Shown: one piece after another, positions 24,457 to 33,809 of the stretch
Layout: every line of letters starts with the position of its first letter
Position numbering within the stretch: the first letter of the stretch is position 1
Assembly (NCBI GenBank): GCA_910578285.1
Contig: CAJTQL010000003.1
Coordinates: 135,743 to 199,742 of the forward strand
Source of the DNA: an uncultured Helicobacteraceae bacterium
GTDB taxonomy: Bacteria > Campylobacterota > Campylobacteria > Campylobacterales > Helicobacteraceae
Direction: 5' to 3'
DNA: 64,000 nt
Translations under genes and position numbers: made by a program
The notes under the pieces: model-generated
Seen by the model: the letters and a program-made list of their open reading frames with translations, nothing else
Database searches by the model: none
What the model was told of the DNA's origin: nothing

Positions 24457-25332
24457 TTATTTGACAACGACTTTGGCATCTTTGCGAAGTTCTTGCGCAA
24501 TCTGTCCGAGATTCTCTTTGAATTTTTGCATCTTGAGCCCTTGCATGACGCGTTCTTTGACGGTATCATAAGACGCCGTGCCGCTCGCTTTTTTGTCTTC
24601 GAGCAGAATCACATGGTAGCCAAAGTTTGTTTTGACGGGATTCTTTGTGAAGCTTCCTTTTGCAAGCTTAAAGGCAGCGTCTGAAAACTCGGGCACCATT
24701 TGGTCGCGTGTAAACCAGCCCAGTTCGCCGCCATCTTGTGCAATGCCTTCATCGATAGACTTCTCGGCAGAGAGTTTCTTGAATTCATCGAGTAGCTTGC
24801 CCTTGGGTGCTTTATTCAGCTGCGCGATGATGTCTTTTGCAGTTTTTTCATCTTTGACAAGGATATGTCGCGCCTTAATCTGTTCGGGTTGGGCAAAAAT
24901 CTTGGGATTTTGGTTGTAAAATTCGCGTGCCTCTTTGTCGTTGATTGTGATTTTATCAAGTTGTTTTTTCATCCAAACACCAAGTGCCAGCTCGTCTTGC
25001 GCATCTTGCAGCGCTTCTTTGTATTCAGCGCTATTTTGGATTCCGTCTTTTTTTGCCTTGTTCATAAGCAACCGCTGCTCAATGGCTTGGTTGAGTACTT
25101 GCTGCTGAATCTCGGGCGGTAATTTGTCGTAGTTTGCTCCGGGCATTGCGCGCAAAATCATTGCGATGTCTTTGTCGGTGATGTCTTTGCCATCGACTGT
25201 CGCAAAGGTTTTCGCATTCACGAAGCCACCGAGCAAGAATGCTAAAATGAGGATAATTAAAGGCTTTTTGGGTAGCGCAACCGCACGTGTGGTGCATTGC
25301 AGATTGGAATGCAAATGTGAATGATTTCTCAT
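24457..25332 (-). CDS. Periplasmic peptidyl-prolyl isomerase, PEB4/PpiC type
   Basis: Encodes 291 aa. It has a somewhat long basic N-region before the hydrophobic signal (KPLIILILAFLLGGFVNA), a SurA-like chaperone region, then a parvulin domain beginning IKARHILVKDEKTAKD (~residues 155-250) and ending NFGYHVILLEDKK. Homologues (PEB4, HP0175) assist outer-membrane protein folding. AGGAGAAATGC precedes the ATG. It is the first gene of the operon running down to bioV, behind a clear promoter. Confidence 0.92.
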   Translation of the reverse strand: MRNHSHLHSNLQCTTRAVALPKKPLIILILAFLLGGFVNAKTFATVDGKDITDKDIAMILRAMPGANYDKLPPEIQQQVLNQAIEQRLLMNKAKKDGIQNSAEYKEALQDAQDELALGVWMKKQLDKITINDKEAREFYNQNPKIFAQPEQIKARHILVKDEKTAKDIIAQLNKAPKGKLLDEFKKLSAEKSIDEGIAQDGGELGWFTRDQMVPEFSDAAFKLAKGSFTKNPVKTNFGYHVILLEDKKASGTASYDTVKERVMQGLKMQKFKENLGQIAQELRKDAKVVVK

Positions 25333-25366
25333 GCATTTCTCCTGTTTTTAGGTTTGTAAACGGCAC

Positions 25367-25372
25367 ATTATA
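25367..25372 (-). promoter_or_regulatory. Extended -10 promoter of the PpiC-fba-efp operon
   Basis: On the minus strand the sequence reads ATGC-TATAAT-GTGCCG, an extended -10 with TG one base upstream, about 35 bases before the PpiC start. It is the best placed vegetative promoter for the nine-gene operon. Confidence 0.6.
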
Positions 25373-25413
25373 GCATGTTTTGTTAACGATAGACATGCGT
25401 AGTTAAGTATTAG

Positions 25414-25992
25414 CTACACGAATGTGTGTTCGATAAGCACCTTGATTCCAAGCGCGATTAACACGATTCCTGCGCCTGTTTCGAGGATTTGGGTGGGGAT
25501 TTGGCGCAATGTTCTGCTCAATTGGTATGCAACCATGACACAAATGAAAGTGATTGCTCCAATGAGGCTTGCGCTCAAATAGAGCGGTGTGTTTTGGGAG
25601 AAAATCATCACACCTGCCGCCAGAGCGTCTATGCTTGTTGCGATTCCAATCATCAGCAATACCCAGAGTGAGAGCGTTTTGGGTGCTTGCTTCTCATCGT
25701 CATCTTCAGTGTGTGCGTCTTTGATAATCTTTAGTCCAAGCACAAAGAATATGGCAAATGTAATCCAGTGGTCAATGAGGCTTGCATAATCTGAAAATCC
25801 TTCGTTGGCAACCCATATCATATACCAACCCAAAACAGGCATGATGTATTGAAAAAATGAGGCTGTCATGGCGATTTTAAATCCATTATTTAATCTCCAA
25901 GGTTTGATGCACAATCCATATGAAAATGCTACGATACATGCATCAATTGCGAGAGAGATACCCAACACGATGATTTCGAGAGTCCCGGTCAT
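25414..25992 (-). CDS. mntP: Manganese efflux pump MntP
   Basis: Encodes 192 aa with six predicted membrane segments in two related halves. The paired acidic motifs are LGISLAIDACIVAFSYG and MIGIATSIDALAAGVM, characteristic of MntP (formerly DUF204). The loop between halves is acidic (DAHTEDDDEKQ). I took the ATG at 25992; a TTG three bases upstream is also possible. It lies 12 bases after thiG. No manganese riboswitch was recognised before it. Confidence 0.9.
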   Translation of the reverse strand: MTGTLEIIVLGISLAIDACIVAFSYGLCIKPWRLNNGFKIAMTASFFQYIMPVLGWYMIWVANEGFSDYASLIDHWITFAIFFVLGLKIIKDAHTEDDDEKQAPKTLSLWVLLMIGIATSIDALAAGVMIFSQNTPLYLSASLIGAITFICVMVAYQLSRTLRQIPTQILETGAGIVLIALGIKVLIEHTFV

Positions 25993-26004
25993 CAATGCTT
26001 TGTC

Positions 26005-26784
26005 CTAGATGTTGAGGTTTGCCATGCCATGTGTCGGTGAGCTTGCACTTGCAAAGGGCTTTTTGGGGATTCTACCCGCAAGATAGCTTGCGCGCCCTGC
26101 ACGCACGGCATCGCGCATAGCCTGTGCCATAAGGATTGGATCGCTTGCGCATGCAATTGCGGTGTTGGTCAGCACACCATCAGCGCCGAGTTCCATTGCA
26201 ATCGCCGCATCACTTGCGCAGCCTACGCCTGCATCGACAATCACGGGCAATGTAACTGCATCTTTGATAAACGCGATATTGTAGCGGTTTTGGATTCCAA
26301 GCCCGCTGCCAATGGGTGCAGCCAAAGGCATGATGGCGCTCGCGCCGCAATCTTGCAGGCGCTTTGCGATAATGGGGTCATCGTTGGTGTAGGCTAGAAT
26401 CGTAAAATTTTCTTTCGCAAGAATTTCGCACGCGTTTAATGTCTCTAGCACATCAGGATAGAGCGTTTTTTGCGTGTCGCCGATGATTTCGAGCTTGATA
26501 AAGTCAATGCCCGTTGCTTCTTTGGTGAGACGAAACAGCGCAATGGCTTCTTTTGCGGTTGTGCAGCCCGCCGAATTGGGCAAAAATTGAATTGGGTGGT
26601 TGGCAAAAAATGTGAGCAGATTCTCCTCGTTGGGGTTGGTGATGTTGACGCGCCGCACGGCAACGGTGATGATTTCTGCCTCGGCTGCCTTGGTTGCCTC
26701 GAATGTGGTTTGGAAGTCTTTGTATTTGCCGCTGCCAACAATCAGTCGGCTTTTGAAATGATAGTTGCCAATTTGTAAGGACAT
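26005..26784 (-). CDS. thiG: Thiazole synthase
   Basis: Encodes 259 aa. It forms the thiazole phosphate ring of thiamine from deoxyxylulose phosphate, dehydroglycine and ThiS thiocarboxylate. Schiff-base Lys97 is visible in DFIKLEIIGD, and PLAAPIGSGLGI and PVIVDAGVGCASDA form the phosphate-binding region. The start at 26784 (MSLQIG) with AAGAG before it was chosen over a GTG two codons upstream. Other thi genes are not in the window. H. pylori lacks this pathway, so the host differs. Confidence 0.94.
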   Translation of the reverse strand: MSLQIGNYHFKSRLIVGSGKYKDFQTTFEATKAAEAEIITVAVRRVNITNPNEENLLTFFANHPIQFLPNSAGCTTAKEAIALFRLTKEATGIDFIKLEIIGDTQKTLYPDVLETLNACEILAKENFTILAYTNDDPIIAKRLQDCGASAIMPLAAPIGSGLGIQNRYNIAFIKDAVTLPVIVDAGVGCASDAAIAMELGADGVLTNTAIACASDPILMAQAMRDAVRAGRASYLAGRIPKKPFASASSPTHGMANLNI

Positions 26785-26893
26785 TTTCACTCTTTATTTG
26801 TTTTGGGGGTATGGCATATCTGCCTTCGCGCCCTTGCGGGCAATTTTGCAAAGGCTTCTTGTGGACATAAATCATAAGAAACCTTTCTGCATA

Positions 26894-26899
26894 ATTATA
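26894..26899 (-). promoter_or_regulatory. Putative promoter of thiG-mntP
   Basis: A TATAAT on the minus strand within AAGTATAATTATGC, about 110 bases before thiG in a 230-base gap. The leader between has no recognisable TPP riboswitch core. Confidence 0.4.
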
Positions 26900-27014
26900 C
26901 TTAATTTTTGGCTTTTTTGGCTAGAAATTGAGGCGTATTTGACGATAAGCTTGCTGTTCTTGAAGGGTAGCTCTTTGTATTGTTTTTGCAACCATGCAAA
27001 ACATTAAGATAATA

Positions 27015-27833
27015 TTAATCATAAGAATAGGCTTGCAAGATGATTTCGGGTTCATTGGAATCGATAACGCGGATTTTATATCCCAAAACACAGCGTCCTT
27101 CGCTGTTTGTTTCATACACGACAAGCGGCAAAATTTTGGTGCATTTTGTCGGGATTTGTAGTGCCCTCGAGATTCCGCTCGTGAAACGTTCGCAAACATT
27201 CTCTTTCTCAAATCCTAAGACGCCGTCCATACAGCCGCATGCCCCTGCATCGCTTAACCCGAGCGTGCCATTTGCAATCTCCAAATCGTCTGTGCCGATA
27301 TGCGTATGTGTGCCGATAACAGCGCTTACATGTCCGCTTAGCAGCCAAAACATGGCGCGTTTTTCGCTTGTGGCTTCGGCATGGAAATCGACAAAAATAT
27401 GGCGAATTCCTTGTTCATGCAATGTCTTGACTGCGGCAAGAGCGAGAGTGAAAGGATTGTCGACAAGTGGCATGGCAAAATGCCCCATGACGTTCAGCAC
27501 AGCAAGCGAATCGTTGCCAATCTGATAGATTCCAATGCCGCTTCCCGGCGCTGTTTGTGGGTAGTTGAGCGGACGCAAAATGGGCAAATCACTCTGCAAT
27601 AGCGCGAGTATCTCCTTTTTATCCCAGCTATGATTACCCCCTGTGATGACATCGATGCCGCTATCGAGCAGCTCGCCTATCGAATCAGCAGTCATGCCAA
27701 AACCATGGCTTGAGTTTTCGCCATTGGCAATCACGACATCGAGTCGTTCGCGAAATTTGAGCCTTTGGAGGTGTTCTTTGAGAATCGTTCTGCCCGGTTT
27801 GCCCACAACATCTCCCACAAAACCTATGCGCAT
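27015..27833 (-). CDS. YmdB-family metallophosphoesterase
   Basis: Encodes 272 aa. The metal-binding signatures of the TIGR00282/YmdB family are present: FVGDVVGKPG, IANGENSSHG, TGGNHSWDKKE, FVDFHAEATSEK and VIGTHTHIGTDD. Characterised relatives hydrolyse cyclic nucleotides such as 2',3'-cAMP; the physiological role in Helicobacter is not known to me. Its start overlaps the end of mfd by 10 bases, so it is probably co-transcribed. Confidence 0.88.
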   Translation of the reverse strand: MRIGFVGDVVGKPGRTILKEHLQRLKFRERLDVVIANGENSSHGFGMTADSIGELLDSGIDVITGGNHSWDKKEILALLQSDLPILRPLNYPQTAPGSGIGIYQIGNDSLAVLNVMGHFAMPLVDNPFTLALAAVKTLHEQGIRHIFVDFHAEATSEKRAMFWLLSGHVSAVIGTHTHIGTDDLEIANGTLGLSDAGACGCMDGVLGFEKENVCERFTSGISRALQIPTKCTKILPLVVYETNSEGRCVLGYKIRVIDSNEPEIILQAYSYD

Positions 27834-30823
27834 GCTGTTTCCTTTTGTCGTTTGTGTAGATAGCCTAGCAGCGCGTGCAATAAATCATCATCATCGCGGC
27901 TGTTCGCATCAAAGCTTGTACGTGTTTCACCCTCAAAAATAGTGATTTTTTGGTTGTAGTTGATGATTTTGGTGATTTGCAATTGTTTAGCAAGAATCTT
28001 GATATGGATAAGGTTAAAAAATTGTTGTGTAAAAATATCTGGTTTGCCAAATCTATCGTTGATTTCAAGCTCGATATTCGTTACATGTGCGCTTTCTTCG
28101 CACAGTGAAAGGCGGCGATAGAGATTGAGCCGCAAGCGTTCACTCGCGATGTATTCAGGTGAAATGAACGCATTCACCGACAGATTCATATCAACATCGC
28201 CTTTGTCGGCATTGCCCTTGTGGCTTAGGCTATAAATCGTGTCCTCAAGCATGCGCAAATAGAGGCTATAGCCAATATTCTTAATATGCCCGCTTTGCGC
28301 CTCTCCCAAGATGTTTCCGCCACCGCGAATCTCGAGGTCATGGTAGGCAAGAATTGCGCCGCTGCCCAGCTCGCTGTGCGCGCTTAGTGCGAGCAGTCGC
28401 TTTTGCGATTGTTCGGTCAAATTTTGTTGTGATTGATAGAAAAAATAGCAGAATCCTTCGACTCGCCCACGTCCTACGCGCCCTCGCAATTGGTGCAAAT
28501 CAGCGATACCAAAGCGGTCGCTTGATTCGATAAGAATTGTGTTCGCATTTGGCAGGTGGAGCCCCGATTCGACAATCGATGTGCAAAGCAGCAGCTGATA
28601 TGCGCCTTTGGCAAAATCGAGCATGATGTTTTCGCTCTCTTTTGAGGGAATCTGCGAGTGCAAAACGGCGATTTTGAGGTTAGGCAAGAGGCTTAAGAGA
28701 TGTTCATAGACATGGGGGATTGTGGCGATGTTGTTGTGGATATAGAACACTTGCCCACCGCGGCGAATCTCGCGCATGATGGCTTCTTTGACAAGCGCAT
28801 TGTCATAGGCTTTGAGAAACGTGCGCACAGGGATTCTTTGGCTTGGTGGGGTTGTGAGGGTGCTCAAGGATTTGATTTCGCTAAGCGCAAGGTTGAGCGT
28901 ACGTGGAATCGGCGTTGCGCTCATGCTCAACATGTGAAGATTGCTACCGAGCGTTTTTATCTTTTCTTTTTGTTTGACGCCGAATTTGTGCTCTTCGTCG
29001 ACAATCATCAACCCAAGATTGCAAAATGCGACATCAAGCAGCGCGTGCGTGCCGATGAGCACGTCGATTTTGCCTTCTTTGAGCGCGCAAAGCAGCGCAG
29101 CTTTTTCTTTGCCCACAACGAATCTATCGAGCTTGGCAATGCGCAAACCAAAGGGGGCGAGGCGCTCGCTTAGTGTTTGTGTGTGTTGTAGCGCGAGCAA
29201 GGTTGTAGGGACGAGCAGTGCGCTCTGTGCCCCGCTTTTATAGGCGACAAAAATGGCATTCATCGCGACTTCTGTTTTACCAAATCCGACATCACCGCTC
29301 AACAATCTATCCATCACATTACCACTCGAGAGGTCGGAAAAAATCTCGGCAATCGCGCTTTGTTGGTCGTCTGTGTAGGTAAATCCGCTTTGTGTCTGAA
29401 ATAGTGCGAGCTCTGGCGGCGCGACATCAAACACCATGCCCTGCGTGAGCGTGCGCTTGGCAGCAAGGTCGATGATGTTTTGGGCAATCTTCAAAAGCTC
29501 TGTGCGCACCTTTTCTTTGAGACGTGTAAATTTTTTGTTGCCCAATGTATCAACAATAGGGATACTCCCCGAATCGGCGATGTAGCGGTCTATCATGTCG
29601 AGGTTTTCGACAGGCAAAAGCAGCTTATCTTCGCCTTGATATTGGAGCAAGATAAAATCGCGCAATGCGCCGAGCACCTTTTCTTGCGAGATTCCTCGAA
29701 AAATGCCGATGCCATAGTCTCGATGCACGATATAATCGCCCACAGCGATTTCGTCTAGCAAAATGCGCGGTTTGTTTTTTGGCTTTTTTTGTGCTATGGG
29801 TGTATTGAGCGAGAGAAAGAGTTCGGTGGGCGTCATGAATTGGACAAAAAAGGATTCTTTATTGATTGTGTATTGTTCTGAATCGATGCCATGTTGCCGC
29901 AACAACACATCATTGCGCGCGATGATTGTGATGTGTTTGTTGCTATGAATCTGCAAGAATGTGGGCAGCGAAGAAAGCGAGAGATCAAAGTCGACAAAGC
30001 CCTCTTTGGGCGCGAGCGGTGCGAGGGCGTGCATGTGCGATAGACGCGCGTATTCTTCGCTATTTGGCTCAAAAAGCTCGAGCTCTTCGCCGATGTTTGC
30101 ATGCGCCTGCCAGCTTATGCATGCATTCTTGAGTGCGATTTCGACACACATTGCTTTGGGTAGATGCCATAGCCCGAGGCTTTGAATGTCTTTGTGAAAG
30201 CTTGTGTGAGGGCTTTCATGTACGGATTTGATGAGCGATTCGTAGGATTCTTGCGCAAGTGCAAACAGCACAGGCGGAATCTCAAATGATGTGCGCTCGG
30301 TTTTGGTCGAGAGTTGCGAGGTGATGTCAAAGGGGTGAATGCTTTCAATCTCATCACCAAAAAACTCGATTCGCAATGGTTCTAACGCGGGTGGATAGAT
30401 GTCAAAAATATCGCCTCGCAGGCTCATCTCGCCTGCAAGCTCAATCATATCGACATGCGTATAGCCAAAGCAAACGAGCTTGTCTGCTAGCGCGCGTGGG
30501 GAGATGTTTTGCCCTTTTGCAATCTCAAAACCTTGCAGAATCGCAGGCGAGGGCAGGGGGTAGAGCAATGTGTGGAAGGGTGCAATCAGAATCTTGTTGC
30601 TTTGCGAACGATAATAGGTGCGCAATACAGACAGCAGCTCAAGCAGCTCATCGCGATATGCGCGCAAATCATCGCCTCTTTGGGCACGGAAATCGGGCAA
30701 AACAAAGGGCGTTTTGTGTTGGAGAATCGCAACACCAGCAGCCATTCTGCATTCATGAGAATTGGCAAATATACCAACATCGGGCGCAGAATGTGTGAGC
30801 AGGTCATAAAGCAGCGCTTGCAC
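27824..30823 (-). CDS. mfd: Transcription-repair coupling factor
   Basis: Encodes 999 aa, the same length as in H. pylori. Mfd removes RNA polymerase stalled at lesions and recruits UvrA. The N-terminal UvrB-like region lies at ~1-300. An RNAP-interaction domain precedes the translocase motifs: Walker A SGDVGFGKTEVA, DEEH in LMIVDEEHKFG, and HQLRGRVGRG near ~730. A GTG start directly follows the bactofilin stop. uvrA and recN lie elsewhere in this window. Confidence 0.95.
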   Translation of the reverse strand: MQALLYDLLTHSAPDVGIFANSHECRMAAGVAILQHKTPFVLPDFRAQRGDDLRAYRDELLELLSVLRTYYRSQSNKILIAPFHTLLYPLPSPAILQGFEIAKGQNISPRALADKLVCFGYTHVDMIELAGEMSLRGDIFDIYPPALEPLRIEFFGDEIESIHPFDITSQLSTKTERTSFEIPPVLFALAQESYESLIKSVHESPHTSFHKDIQSLGLWHLPKAMCVEIALKNACISWQAHANIGEELELFEPNSEEYARLSHMHALAPLAPKEGFVDFDLSLSSLPTFLQIHSNKHITIIARNDVLLRQHGIDSEQYTINKESFFVQFMTPTELFLSLNTPIAQKKPKNKPRILLDEIAVGDYIVHRDYGIGIFRGISQEKVLGALRDFILLQYQGEDKLLLPVENLDMIDRYIADSGSIPIVDTLGNKKFTRLKEKVRTELLKIAQNIIDLAAKRTLTQGMVFDVAPPELALFQTQSGFTYTDDQQSAIAEIFSDLSSGNVMDRLLSGDVGFGKTEVAMNAIFVAYKSGAQSALLVPTTLLALQHTQTLSERLAPFGLRIAKLDRFVVGKEKAALLCALKEGKIDVLIGTHALLDVAFCNLGLMIVDEEHKFGVKQKEKIKTLGSNLHMLSMSATPIPRTLNLALSEIKSLSTLTTPPSQRIPVRTFLKAYDNALVKEAIMREIRRGGQVFYIHNNIATIPHVYEHLLSLLPNLKIAVLHSQIPSKESENIMLDFAKGAYQLLLCTSIVESGLHLPNANTILIESSDRFGIADLHQLRGRVGRGRVEGFCYFFYQSQQNLTEQSQKRLLALSAHSELGSGAILAYHDLEIRGGGNILGEAQSGHIKNIGYSLYLRMLEDTIYSLSHKGNADKGDVDMNLSVNAFISPEYIASERLRLNLYRRLSLCEESAHVTNIELEINDRFGKPDIFTQQFFNLIHIKILAKQLQITKIINYNQKITIFEGETRTSFDANSRDDDDLLHALLGYLHKRQKETACA

Positions 30824-31213
30824 TTACTTGCTATCTTTAGAATCTTTGGAATCGTTTGGTAGCAGCGGGCTTAGTTTGTCGCCAAGAGACGGAGGATTTC
30901 GCCGCACCTTGCTCTCGCCGATGAAGAATCCTTCACGTTCAATCACGAGCTCATTGGTGGTTACTTCGCCATCAACGCGTCCATTGGGCATAATCTCAAT
31001 CGTTTGACAATCTGCTTTGCCATTGAATTTACCACTCACGATGAGCTTGAGGGCAATAATTTCGCCCATAACGAAGCCACCTTGCCCGATAGATATTGTC
31101 GAATCAGAGAAGATTCTACCTTCGAATGTGCCATCGATATGCAAGCCAGACTTGGCAAGAATCTCTCCTTTAATACTTGTTCCAGCAGCAATAATTGTTG
31201 TGTCATTTGCCAT
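30824..31213 (-). CDS. ccmA: Bactofilin, CcmA orthologue
   Basis: Encodes 129 aa from the ATG at 31213 (MANDTTIIAAGTSIKG), which has AAGGA seven bases upstream. The repetitive beta-helix core (GTSIKGEI, HIDGTFEGRI, IGQGGFVMGEI, VSGKFNGKA, EIMPNGRVDGEV, ELVIEREGFFIGES) is that of bactofilins. It resembles H. pylori CcmA, which polymerises to set helical shape with Csd proteins. It is the second of two tandem bactofilins; its start overlaps the other's end by 11 bases. The Ser/Asp/Lys tail repeats SKD. Confidence 0.9.
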   Translation of the reverse strand: MANDTTIIAAGTSIKGEILAKSGLHIDGTFEGRIFSDSTISIGQGGFVMGEIIALKLIVSGKFNGKADCQTIEIMPNGRVDGEVTTNELVIEREGFFIGESKVRRNPPSLGDKLSPLLPNDSKDSKDSK

Positions 31214-31592
31214 TTGGGATTTCCTTGCTTGTTTTCTTGCGGCTATTGCCCACAAAAGAACCTCCGCGCTCAACTACGAGCTCATTGACAATGATTTCGC
31301 CTTTGTGGGTGCCTGAAGCCATAATCTCGATAACCTCACATTCACTCTCGCCTTCAAAGATGCCATTCACAACCATTCTATTTGCCTGAATCGTGCCTTT
31401 TCCTTTGCCATTTTCACCAATCACAACGGTTGATTGTGAGAGAATCTCACCCTCAAATTGCCCTTCGATAAAAATTTCCGATTGTGCGTTGATGTTGCCT
31501 TTGATAATTGTGCCATTTGCGATAAAACTCATACCCGCGTTATTGGCACTGATGAGTTGCTGTTTGGATTTTTTTTCACCACCAAATATCAT
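31203..31592 (-). CDS. Second bactofilin
   Basis: Encodes 129 aa with the same beta-helix pattern (GTIIKGNINAQSEIFIEGQF, STVVIGENGKGKGTI, NGIFEGESECEVIEIM) and a tail SRKKTSKEIPNGK. It diverges from the CcmA-like copy in the N-terminal lead (MIFGGEKKSKQQ) and in the core. It overlaps the M23 peptidase gene by four bases (ATGA) and the next bactofilin by 11, so all three should be coupled. H. pylori has one bactofilin here. Confidence 0.88.
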   Translation of the reverse strand: MIFGGEKKSKQQLISANNAGMSFIANGTIIKGNINAQSEIFIEGQFEGEILSQSTVVIGENGKGKGTIQANRMVVNGIFEGESECEVIEIMASGTHKGEIIVNELVVERGGSFVGNSRKKTSKEIPNGK

Positions 31593-32542
31593 TCCATTTC
31601 CTTTACTTCAGATTCTTCTATGATAGGCATAGAAATAAACTCACGAATCGTACTGATGCTATTGAGCAGCGATTGCCATTTTATCTCTTTTTCGCGTTCA
31701 AAAATATCATCGTAATTGCGCATTGTCCAATTCATAAAATGCTTTGGTTGTAATCGTTTGCCCAAAAAAATGACTTCGTAATGCAGATGAGGTCCTGTGC
31801 TTAAGCCTGTATTGCCAGAATAGGCAACAATTTGCCCTTTTTTGACAAATTCACCTTCTTTTACAGCCAATTCGCTTAAATGTGCATAGGCAGTGTGGAA
31901 TCCATATGCATGTTCAATTTTGACCATATTTCCATAGCCGCCATTGTATCCTTTTTTGGAAAATGACACGACACCATCGGCTGTGGCATAAACAGATGTG
32001 CCCACAGGGACGCGCAAATCAATCCCTGTGTGAAACTCTCGTTTTTTGATGAGCGGGTGTTCACGATAACCAAAATTGCTCGAGACTTGGAAATGTTGCA
32101 ACGGGCTGCCATTAGGTAGCATGCGCAATGTAAATCCCTTTTGTTCTGCCGTAATGCGCGCAACATTGACGCGTTCAAGCAGCTGCTCGATGTTTGTCTG
32201 CTCCTCGTTCGCGTTGGTTTCGCCATTGCTCACGCCCACAAAGCCCTCCAAATGCCCAAGTTGCCCACGAATAACGGTGATGTCATTATTTTTTTGGGCA
32301 ATCTCTTCATCAAGGCTTTTATTGATGGCTTCGATTCGGTTGTAATCTTCGATGAGTTTGTTGCGGTTTTTTTCGATTGTTGCAATCTCGCCGAGTAAGA
32401 GGCGAATGGTTGCAAAAGAAACAAGAATCACGACAATAATGGAGAGTAAGACATAGAGCAGGATATGCTTCATAAACTGGTGGATATTGTATTGACGTGA
32501 ACCCTTGATATCTGTGATAGTAATAATAAATTTATTGTCCAT
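31589..32542 (-). CDS. csd1: M23 peptidase, Csd1-type cell-shape protein
   Basis: Encodes 317 aa. One membrane helix near residues 25-50 (ILLYVLLSIIVVILVSFATI), a coiled-coil stretch, then a LytM/M23 domain (~165-290) with zinc ligands in REFHTGIDLRVP and HLHYEV. In H. pylori Csd1 and Csd2 trim peptide crosslinks together with CcmA to give helical shape. Only one such gene is present, where H. pylori has two. It overlaps folC by 11 bases. Confidence 0.88.
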   Translation of the reverse strand: MDNKFIITITDIKGSRQYNIHQFMKHILLYVLLSIIVVILVSFATIRLLLGEIATIEKNRNKLIEDYNRIEAINKSLDEEIAQKNNDITVIRGQLGHLEGFVGVSNGETNANEEQTNIEQLLERVNVARITAEQKGFTLRMLPNGSPLQHFQVSSNFGYREHPLIKKREFHTGIDLRVPVGTSVYATADGVVSFSKKGYNGGYGNMVKIEHAYGFHTAYAHLSELAVKEGEFVKKGQIVAYSGNTGLSTGPHLHYEVIFLGKRLQPKHFMNWTMRNYDDIFEREKEIKWQSLLNSISTIREFISMPIIEESEVKEME

Positions 32543-33809
32543 GCCATTCTCTATATTGTAAAATAAAGGATTCTACTACACTAAAAGAGCCAAAAACGGC
32601 ATAGAATCGTTCTGGACGTAGCGGAAAAATCTCGTAGTCATATTGTATGCCTTCTGCCTCAAGCGCCTCTTGCAGCAATGCAAGCGGCACCGCTCGAGAG
32701 TGTGTGAGTTTTAAAACATGGATTTTACTCAAAAGAGGCTTAAAACATTGCAAAATGGCGCGATAATTTTTATCCTTGTAGGCATTATAGACCAAGTCAA
32801 TTTTTTGCCCAGCCCACCTTTGTTGCAATGTTGCACACAGCGCGTGTGCTGCATGCAGATTGTGTCCGACATCGACAATGAGGTTTGGAGCAAGCTGTTG
32901 CGCTCGCCCTCCCAAATCGAACATCGGCATAGAATCAGGTGGTGTGAGTTTCAAAAAGCGCAGCGCCTTTTGCGCTAACGCGAAGTTTTGTGCTTGATAC
33001 TCGGGCAGCGCATTGTCCGATAGATATTGTCGCAGAAGCACCTTTTCTTGTGTTGTCACAGCAGTGCATGAATCTGTCGCCGTGTTTGGAATGCTGTTGT
33101 TATGCAATGCTGTGTTGAGCTGTGCATCGATTGTGTCTAGGAAGCAATAGTGAATGGTGCGCTCATTTGCGACAAGCTCTAGCGCAGCACGTACAGCTTG
33201 CTCATCTGGTTGGATTCCGATGATGGCATGCGCGTTGATGCTCCGTAGCTTGGTGAGTGCGATTGTAAAAATATCCCTGCCAAGCCGCTCCTCGTGGTCG
33301 AGATGAATGGGTGTGATGAGGCTTAAGCTGCGGGGAAGCGAGCTTGTCGAATCAAGCTCTCCGCCAAGCCCCGCTTCGATGACGGCGTATTGGTGAGGGA
33401 AAAAGAGAACATATGCAAGCAGTGTCGCGTATTCAAAATAGCTTACCCTGTCGCAATAGCGCGTGCCGTTCGAATCGACAAGGCTTTGTAAGAAATGGTG
33501 CGCCTCTAGTAGTCGTGTTGTGCTCACCACAGCACCATTTTCCCAAAATCGATCAGCAAATGAGAATAAATGTGGTGATACGAAATGCCCGACTTTTTTG
33601 CCACATGCTAAAAGCATGAGCGCGAGAAATCTCCCTGTGCTGCCTTTACCATTTGTGCCGACAATATGGACAATGATTGGCGGCGGCTTGGCAAAATGCG
33701 AATCGATGAGTGGACGTAGTTTTGCAAAAAGTGCAGGGAAACGCGCAGGGTCGAAATTGCGATATTCTTCGTCTTTGTGTGCCATATAGTCCAAGAGAAT
33801 CTCCAACAC
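32532..33809 (-). CDS. folC: Folylpolyglutamate/dihydrofolate synthase
   Basis: Encodes 425 aa from a GTG (MLEILLDYM). A Mur-ligase-like enzyme that adds glutamate to folates. The ATP P-loop is in HIVGTNGKGSTGRF; the central Mur-ligase region includes IEAGLGGELDSTS and HLDHEERLG. The start overlaps the GGDEF gene stop by one base. Gene order with csd1 and leuS is as in H. pylori. Confidence 0.93.
   Translation of the reverse strand: MLEILLDYMAHKDEEYRNFDPARFPALFAKLRPLIDSHFAKPPPIIVHIVGTNGKGSTGRFLALMLLACGKKVGHFVSPHLFSFADRFWENGAVVSTTRLLEAHHFLQSLVDSNGTRYCDRVSYFEYATLLAYVLFFPHQYAVIEAGLGGELDSTSSLPRSLSLITPIHLDHEERLGRDIFTIALTKLRSINAHAIIGIQPDEQAVRAALELVANERTIHYCFLDTIDAQLNTALHNNSIPNTATDSCTAVTTQEKVLLRQYLSDNALPEYQAQNFALAQKALRFLKLTPPDSMPMFDLGGRAQQLAPNLIVDVGHNLHAAHALCATLQQRWAGQKIDLVYNAYKDKNYRAILQCFKPLLSKIHVLKLTHSRAVPLALLQEALEAEGIQYDYEIFPLRPERFYAVFGSFSVVESFILQYREWHGQ

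Noticed and set aside
26785..26900. TPP riboswitch before thiG
   Set aside because: The expected CUGAGA and ACCUGAUCUGG core segments were not found in the leader.
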